From: DATKYQ01 sp035528415
GTDB lineage: Bacteria > Myxococcota > B64-G9
Assembly (NCBI GenBank): GCA_035528415.1
Contig: DATKYQ010000064.1
Span: forward strand, 32,647 to 96,646
Direction: 5' to 3'
DNA length: 64,000 bases
The translations under genes were made by a program, and so were the position numbers. Below are positions 59,537 to 64,000 of the stretch, piece after piece. Each line of letters begins with the position of its first letter. Positions within the stretch are counted from its first letter, which is position 1. A model generated the notes under the pieces. That model was not told the origin of the DNA. It saw only the letters and a program-made list of their open reading frames with translations, and did not search any database.

Positions 59537-60304
59537 CTACTGTATGTTTGCCTCAGCCACGTTGGAAAGCGGCGAGACGTTGCCGTTGTCGTCGGTCACT
59601 TTGAGAGCGAAGTAATATGTCGCCCCGGTGGGAAGATCTTTGACAGGCATCTGCTCCGGCCGTCCGGTAAGCGAAGGGGGGTTGGCGTCGACGTGGTTGG
59701 CCCCGTCGAAGTTGGCGTCGGTGATGTTCGAAGTCGACCAGCGCACTTCGTAAGAGTCTGCCTGTCCCGCCTTCAGGTCATCGCCCACGGCCGTCCAGGT
59801 CAGCGAGACGTCATTTCCGTCGGCGGTCGCGGTCAGGTCGTCCACCGCCGCAGGAGCGTAGATGTCCTCGGCATAGGCAGGTGTCATGTTGACCGGCACT
59901 GGCACGGTCTGGTCCTTTGTGATCTTTATGTTCGAGGCCGTGCCGCGATAAAGCAGGACTTCAGCCGCGAAGGCTTCTGCAGTCAGGCTGCGTCCAGAAC
60001 CGGCCGGGATGTCTGTGACCGTGCAGATGTAGTCTTCATAGTCACAGCTTGTTAAACCGAGTATCTCGTCGCTTCGGCGTACCGTTATCGTCACGCTGTC
60101 AAGCATGCCCGAAAGCTCGCCCCGCAGACCGCGGGGCGGAGGAGAGGGAATCCAGTTGAGAACCGCCGTGGCGCTTCCGGTGTCCATCTGCGCGGGATAG
60201 CACGAGCAGGCCGTGGCAGCGGCGGCCAGCAGCGCGACTCGCCACACGCCTCGAAGGTGACAGAGTATACCGGGATTCCTCGACTTTGAAGCAGCAGGCA
60301 TCAT
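59537..60304 (-). CDS. fibronectin type III lipoprotein-like secreted protein
   Basis: 255 residues. A signal segment (VALLAAAATACSC) ends in a possible lipobox TAC. Residues 45-150 are a beta domain that resembles a carboxypeptidase-regulatory or Ig fold. Residues 155-250 are a fibronectin type III domain: APAAVDDLTATADGNDVSLTW, YEVRWSTSNIT, ATYYFALKVTDDNGNVSPLS. Such modules bind partners at the surface. The gene starts directly after the stop of the PEGA gene (the stop codon abuts the ATG), so the two are co-translated. Confidence 0.75.
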   Translation of the reverse strand: MMPAASKSRNPGILCHLRGVWRVALLAAAATACSCYPAQMDTGSATAVLNWIPSPPPRGLRGELSGMLDSVTITVRRSDEILGLTSCDYEDYICTVTDIPAGSGRSLTAEAFAAEVLLYRGTASNIKITKDQTVPVPVNMTPAYAEDIYAPAAVDDLTATADGNDVSLTWTAVGDDLKAGQADSYEVRWSTSNITDANFDGANHVDANPPSLTGRPEQMPVKDLPTGATYYFALKVTDDNGNVSPLSNVAEANIQ

Positions 60305-61276
60305 TCATCTCCAGCTGGCTTCGACCGCGCCCTGGCCCGAAGGCCCGCTGCTTCTCAGCAGAAAGTAGGCCGCGGTGCCGCCGGCACCGGCAACGACCAC
60401 ACCGACCAATGTCCAGAACCACCAGGCCTTGTAGAATTTCGTGCTCTCGCCCGGCTCGGGGCCGCCTGGTTTCTTGCCTCCCGGCAAGAATGGTTTTTTC
60501 ACACCGGCGCTGCCGACCTGAACGGGCTTTTTCACGATCGTACCCGGCAGGGGCACAAGATCCGCGACCACCAGTTTCTCTTCGCCCGACTTGACGACGA
60601 TGACGTCGTGGAAAGGTTCGTAGCCTTTCTTCTGCACGACCAGGTCGAAAGCCCCGGCCGAGACCTTGAAATTCTTGCCGGTGGTCTTGCCGAAGCGCTT
60701 GCCGTTGATGAAGACTTCCGCGTCCGGCAGGCCGCAGCGAATGTGCAGCTCGCCCTTTTCTGAAGCCAGCGAGGTGATCAGCGGCGACGAGACCGTGCGG
60801 GTCAGCCAGCGCACCGCGCGCTCGAGATCCTTGGGATCCGAACCTGCGAAGTCGGAGGCCTTGCGAATTTCCTTGCCCGTGTTCCCATCGAGGACGCGCA
60901 TGGTCAGCGTGATGCCGTCGAGAGTCTTGGCCGCATGCAGGTGGTAGAAGGCGGCCACGGCAAGCTTCTTTCCGACCAGCCGGATACAGGTCGTTTCATA
61001 CAGGCAGTTCTTGGTGAAAAGCTTATTCTTTTTCATCTCGGCCATCTCGGATTTCGTCTCCGCGGCCGGCGCCAGATCGAAAAGTTCCATGGCGCGGATC
61101 TCGGCCGCCATGATCTCCAGGATGCTTCCTCCCCAATCCTTGTCGAGCCCCTCGGTCTCGACCGGCAGCAACGCGACCTTGATTGCCCCTGGCTTGCCGG
61201 TCGCGCCCCACGCTGCCTGCAGGAAAAACGTCAGTAAAATGACCGCCGGGGAAAAAGATATATACGTCCTGTTCAT
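60305..61276 (-). CDS. PEGA-domain membrane protein
   Basis: 323 residues with a signal peptide (VILLTFFLQAAWG). Residues 30-170 form a TolB-N-like alpha/beta domain (VALLPVETEGLDKDWGGSIL). A PEGA domain is at about 185-245: GELHIRCGLPDAEVFINGKRFGKT, FKVSAGAFDLVVQKKGY. A Pro/Gly/Lys linker leads to a C-terminal membrane helix (WWFWTLVGVVVAGAGGTAAYFLL). PEGA repeats are found in surface proteins of deltaproteobacteria. The ATG at 61276 is chosen; a GTG 12 bp upstream is an alternative. Confidence 0.8.
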   Translation of the reverse strand: MNRTYISFSPAVILLTFFLQAAWGATGKPGAIKVALLPVETEGLDKDWGGSILEIMAAEIRAMELFDLAPAAETKSEMAEMKKNKLFTKNCLYETTCIRLVGKKLAVAAFYHLHAAKTLDGITLTMRVLDGNTGKEIRKASDFAGSDPKDLERAVRWLTRTVSSPLITSLASEKGELHIRCGLPDAEVFINGKRFGKTTGKNFKVSAGAFDLVVQKKGYEPFHDVIVVKSGEEKLVVADLVPLPGTIVKKPVQVGSAGVKKPFLPGGKKPGGPEPGESTKFYKAWWFWTLVGVVVAGAGGTAAYFLLRSSGPSGQGAVEASWR

Positions 61277-61322
61277 CGATCCCGCCACTTCCAGTTATCA
61301 GACGCTTGCGACCAACAATACG

Positions 61323-61351
61323 ATCTTGCCAGAGCCGGCCGGGATGGTCAA
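61323..61351 (-). promoter_or_regulatory. candidate promoter of the PEGA-fibronectin operon
   Basis: Minus strand TTGACC (61351-61346), 17 bases, CAAGAT (61328-61323), 46 bp before the start codon. It is back to back with the riboswitch promoter. Confidence 0.5.
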
Positions 61352-61370
61352 ATATTGTGACGCCCGGATC

Positions 61371-61400
61371 TTGACGTTAACCACCCAATCATCCTATTAT
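61371..61400 (+). promoter_or_regulatory. promoter upstream of the c-di-GMP riboswitch
   Basis: TTGACG at 61371-61376, 18 bases, TATTAT at 61395-61400. Transcription would start about 61407, 18 bp before the aptamer. Confidence 0.65.
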
Positions 61401-61424
61401 AGTAGAAGACCAATAGGTTGTTTG

Positions 61425-61507
61425 GCCATCCGAAAGGGCAATCCGGGCGTCGCCCGGAGCGCAAAGCCGTGATCCCTTGACGGGAGAGAAAGGCTGCCGA
61501 AGATGGC
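61425..61507 (+). ncRNA. c-di-GMP-I riboswitch aptamer (GEMM class I)
   Basis: The segment holds the GEMM-I signature: AAAGGGCAATCC, a stem CCGGGC/GCCCGG (61443-61448 and 61452-61457), GGAGCGCAAAGCC (61456-61468), a second stem TCCC/GGGA (near 61473-61485), and GGCTGCCGAAG at 61492-61502. The closing helix P1 is GCCATC (61425-61430) with GATGGC (61502-61507). The first arm is capped by a triloop, not the usual GNRA loop. The nucleotides known to contact c-di-GMP in the class lie in these conserved blocks. The switch precedes a terminator and a surface lipoprotein. Confidence 0.92.
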
Positions 61508-61525
61508 AATTATGAGGAGATTTTT

Positions 61526-61562
61526 CAGGGTTTGCCCGCGTGCGGCGATCCCTGTTTTTTTT
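61526..61562 (+). terminator. intrinsic terminator, expression platform of the riboswitch
   Basis: CAGGG (61526-61530) pairs with CCCTG (61550-61554), with an inner GCC/GGC stem, followed by eight T (61555-61562). It lies 18 bp after the aptamer and 29 bp before the start codon, so c-di-GMP should control read-through. TTGCCC at 61532-61537 could alternatively pair with GGGCAA of the aptamer (61436-61441). Confidence 0.8.
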
Positions 61563-61591
61563 GAGAGGAGCCGCCTCCTCGAGGAGCGGTC

Positions 61592-64000
61592 ATGAAAAAG
61601 GCTATTGACGTCGCCGGGAACTGGAGAAGGCTGAGTGTGACGCTGGTGATGGTCGCCGGCTTGTTGGCTTGCAGCCGGCAGGGCTATGAGCCGCAGATTA
61701 CTTCCTGCGACGGGGTGGACTGTTCCGGGCACGGCGTGTGCGTTGAGGCAGACGGGAAGGCGGCCTGCATGTGCGACGCCGGCTACCGGGCCGAGGAAAC
61801 CGAGTGCGTCTGGGAGTCTACCGATAATCCATGCCTGGGGGTGACCTGCTCGGGTTACGGCACCTGCGCGGTGCGCGACGAAGAGGCCTGGTGCGTGTGC
61901 GCCGAGGGCTACCACAATGATGGTCGGACCAACTGCGTGGCCGACGTGCGGCCTTGCGAGGGAGCGGACGGGACCGAGTGCGACGACGGGCAGTTCTGCA
62001 CAGTGAACGATCGCTGCATGGGCGGGGTGTGCGCCGGCGTTGCCAACGACTGCGACGACGGCAATTCGTGCACGGTGGACACTTGCAACGAGGTGGATGA
62101 CGTGTGCATCAACACCGCGGCGCCGGACGACGTGCCATGCGACGACGGTGCCTATTGCACGCTGGGCGAGATCTGCGCCGGCGGCGAGTGCGGCGGCGGA
62201 TTCGCCCTGAACTGCTCGGACGGCAACTCGGCCACGGAGGACACGTGTGACGAGGAGTTGGACGCCTGCGTGAACACTGCCCTGCCGGACGGGACGGTCT
62301 GCGACGACGGTGCGTACTGCACGGTCGATGACACGGTTTCACAGGGAATGTGCCTGGGCGGAGGCGATCGGGATTGCGCGGACGACAACGGGTGCACCAT
62401 CGACCTTTGTAACGAGAGCATCGACGCCTGTCAGAACCCGCCGGTTGTGGACGGGACGCCGTGCGAGGATGGGGCGTTTTGCACCGTGTCCGACGTGTGC
62501 CAGGCGGGGACGTGTGTGGGAGGGGCTTTGCGGGACTGCTCGGACGGTGACATGTGCACCTCGGACGCCTGTGACAACAACGCGGGCACCTGCGTGCATA
62601 ACCCCATGCCGGATTGGACGGTGTGTTCGGACGGGCAGTTCTGCACGATCGGAGAGACGTGTACGGGAGGAGTGTGCGGCGGAGGTCAGGCGCGGGATTG
62701 TTCGGACGGCAACCCGTGTACGGCGGATAGCTGCAACGACGGGATGAATACCTGCGATCATGTCGACGAGGTGGACGGTGCTGGTTGCGACGACGGGCAG
62801 TATTGTACTGCGAGTGATGTGTGCACTGGAGGTGTGTGCACCGGAGCGGCACGTGACTGTTCCGACGGTAACGGCTGCACGCTCGATTCGTGCGACGAGA
62901 CGACCAAGGCCTGCGTCAACGACGGGGCGGCGATGGATGGAGCCGGGTGCGACGACGGGCTGTTTTGCAGCGTGTCGGATAGTTGTTCGGGCGGCGCCTG
63001 CGTGGGGGCCGCGAACCCGTGTTCCGACGGCAACGCCTGCACGACGGACAGTTGCGACGAAGCCGGAAGCAAGTGCGACCACGCTGCGGTGGCCGACGGG
63101 GCCGGTTGTGACGACGGACTGTACTGTACGACGGGCGACGTGTGTGTCGGAGGATTGTGCGGGGGGACTGCGCGGGACTGCGCGGATGCCAACGTCTGCA
63201 CGGCCGACTCGTGCAACGAGGTTACGGACCAGTGCGTGAACATGGCGGTGACGGACGGGACGGCCTGCGACGACGGTATGTACTGCACGGTGGCCGAGGT
63301 GTGCAACGGAGGATTATGCGGAGGCGGGGTGGAAAGGAACTGCACGGACGGCAACCAGTGCACGGCCGATAGTTGTAACGAAGGGCTGGGTGCTTGCGAG
63401 AACCTGAACGTGGCGGACGGGACGGGGTGTGACGACGGGGCTTACTGCACGGTAGGCGAGGTGTGTACTGCGGGTGCGTGCGGGGGAGGCGGGGCGCGTT
63501 CTTGTTCCGACGGGAATGCCTGTACGACGGATGTGTGCAACGAAACAGGGGATACCTGCGATCACCCGGCTGTAGTGGATGGGACGCCGTGCGACGACGG
63601 AGAATTCTGCACGCTTTCGGACATGTGTTCCGGGGGAGTATGTGGTGGGGTTCCAAATCCTTGTGACGATGATAACGCATGCACGGCGGATGGTTGCGAT
63701 GAGATTGGAAATGTCTGTTTGAATACTGCGGTGGCAGACGGGATGCCGTGTGACGACGGGGAGTTTTGCACGATCGGAGAGACCTGCACTTCGGGAACGT
63801 GTGGTGGAGGGATTGCGCGCAACTGCTCGGACGGCAACTCTTGCACGGCAGACTCGTGTGACGACGTGGCCAACAGTTGCCAGAACGCGGCCGTCTCCGA
63901 CGGTACGGCCTGCGACGACGGGGCGTACTGCACGGTGGGGGAGACCTGCACGGGAGGCGCCTGCGGGGGAGCGGGGCCGCGCAACTGTGCGGACGGGATA
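61592..64000 (+). CDS. giant cysteine-rich repeat lipoprotein (3' end beyond window)
   Basis: 803 residues are visible and the frame is open at the window end. A signal peptide ends with lipobox LLAC, so the protein is a surface or periplasmic lipoprotein. Two EGF-like modules come first (CDGVDCSGHGVCVEADG and CLGVTCSGYGTCAVRDE starts). From about residue 130 there are at least 13 tandem units of about 50-55 residues with the core DGTxCDDGxYCTVGExC, then GGxCGG, then NCSDGNxCTxDSCN. The Asp-rich loops suggest calcium binding and each unit has about 8 cysteines, so disulfide cross-linking is expected. GAGGAG precedes the ATG. It is the direct target of the c-di-GMP riboswitch. Confidence 0.85.
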   Translation, partial: MKKAIDVAGNWRRLSVTLVMVAGLLACSRQGYEPQITSCDGVDCSGHGVCVEADGKAACMCDAGYRAEETECVWESTDNPCLGVTCSGYGTCAVRDEEAWCVCAEGYHNDGRTNCVADVRPCEGADGTECDDGQFCTVNDRCMGGVCAGVANDCDDGNSCTVDTCNEVDDVCINTAAPDDVPCDDGAYCTLGEICAGGECGGGFALNCSDGNSATEDTCDEELDACVNTALPDGTVCDDGAYCTVDDTVSQGMCLGGGDRDCADDNGCTIDLCNESIDACQNPPVVDGTPCEDGAFCTVSDVCQAGTCVGGALRDCSDGDMCTSDACDNNAGTCVHNPMPDWTVCSDGQFCTIGETCTGGVCGGGQARDCSDGNPCTADSCNDGMNTCDHVDEVDGAGCDDGQYCTASDVCTGGVCTGAARDCSDGNGCTLDSCDETTKACVNDGAAMDGAGCDDGLFCSVSDSCSGGACVGAANPCSDGNACTTDSCDEAGSKCDHAAVADGAGCDDGLYCTTGDVCVGGLCGGTARDCADANVCTADSCNEVTDQCVNMAVTDGTACDDGMYCTVAEVCNGGLCGGGVERNCTDGNQCTADSCNEGLGACENLNVADGTGCDDGAYCTVGEVCTAGACGGGGARSCSDGNACTTDVCNETGDTCDHPAVVDGTPCDDGEFCTLSDMCSGGVCGGVPNPCDDDNACTADGCDEIGNVCLNTAVADGMPCDDGEFCTIGETCTSGTCGGGIARNCSDGNSCTADSCDDVANSCQNAAVSDGTACDDGAYCTVGETCTGGACGGAGPRNCADGI

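Overview
This 64 kb window is a chromosomal segment of a GC-rich, Gram-negative, didermic bacterium of the deltaproteobacterial / Myxococcota-like type. The grounds are gene content: PilZ, MshEN and FHA proteins with large serine/threonine kinases carrying an N-terminal CxxC zinc ribbon and an AgmX-type C-terminus; a family that I associate with Myxococcus MXAN_5187; many HEAT and TPR envelope proteins; and a secreted protein built from cysteine-rich 'CDDGxYCT' repeats. The exact lineage cannot be fixed from the sequence alone. There is no phage, insertion sequence or CRISPR array. It reads as housekeeping genes interleaved with lineage-specific envelope modules.

Layout. 1-4041 (minus): truD (cut by the window edge), a YjbQ family gene and a large GT-C-like membrane protein. 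4171-15702 (plus): a c-di-GMP and secretion block with a PilZ protein, two stand-alone MshEN proteins, a DUF2085 membrane protein, a small zinc ribbon, then CpaB, TadB, TadC, two FHA membrane proteins and a TPR lipoprotein. This is a partial Tad pilus cluster without pilin, ATPase, secretin or prepilin peptidase. 15872-23111 (plus): a class A penicillin-binding protein, a secreted FG-GAP-like protein, a family 5 solute-binding protein and an NtrY-like sensor kinase, tightly packed. 23230-23355: an isolated 41-residue lysine-repeat protein with its own promoter and terminator. 23572-26001 (plus): DsbA-like protein, NSS transporter and MetS-like small subunit. 26033-28968 (minus): MXAN_5187-like and cupredoxin-like proteins.

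29121-42162: UbiA-type prenyltransferase, LpxH-like phosphoesterase, trmB, a divergent pair of HEAT proteins, cell-wall amidase, rdgB, tRNA-Lys, an MBL hydrolase with an FHA protein, an ArsR-methyltransferase fusion (SahR-like) with ahcY, an MFS carrier and a methyltransferase. 42355-43216: a hypothetical gene behind a textbook sigma-54 promoter, then a tRNA-His/Lys/Arg operon with a duplicated tRNA-Arg 3' end. 43376-61276: a large envelope block with an OmpA barrel, a 2519-residue alpha-2-macroglobulin/TPR protein, a membrane Ser/Thr kinase, FecR, barrel, fibronectin III and PEGA proteins. 61323-64000: a c-di-GMP-I riboswitch with an intrinsic terminator in front of a giant cysteine-rich repeat lipoprotein that runs off the window.

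The unifying theme is second-messenger and phospho-signalling control of the cell surface. c-di-GMP sensors occur as protein (PilZ, MshEN) and as RNA (GEMM riboswitch), and phosphothreonine readers (FHA) sit with the Tad genes. The most notable signals are the riboswitch with its repeat lipoprotein, the sigma-54 promoter with a palindromic upstream site at 42232-42317, and the ArsR-methyltransferase/ahcY unit with an operator-like promoter.
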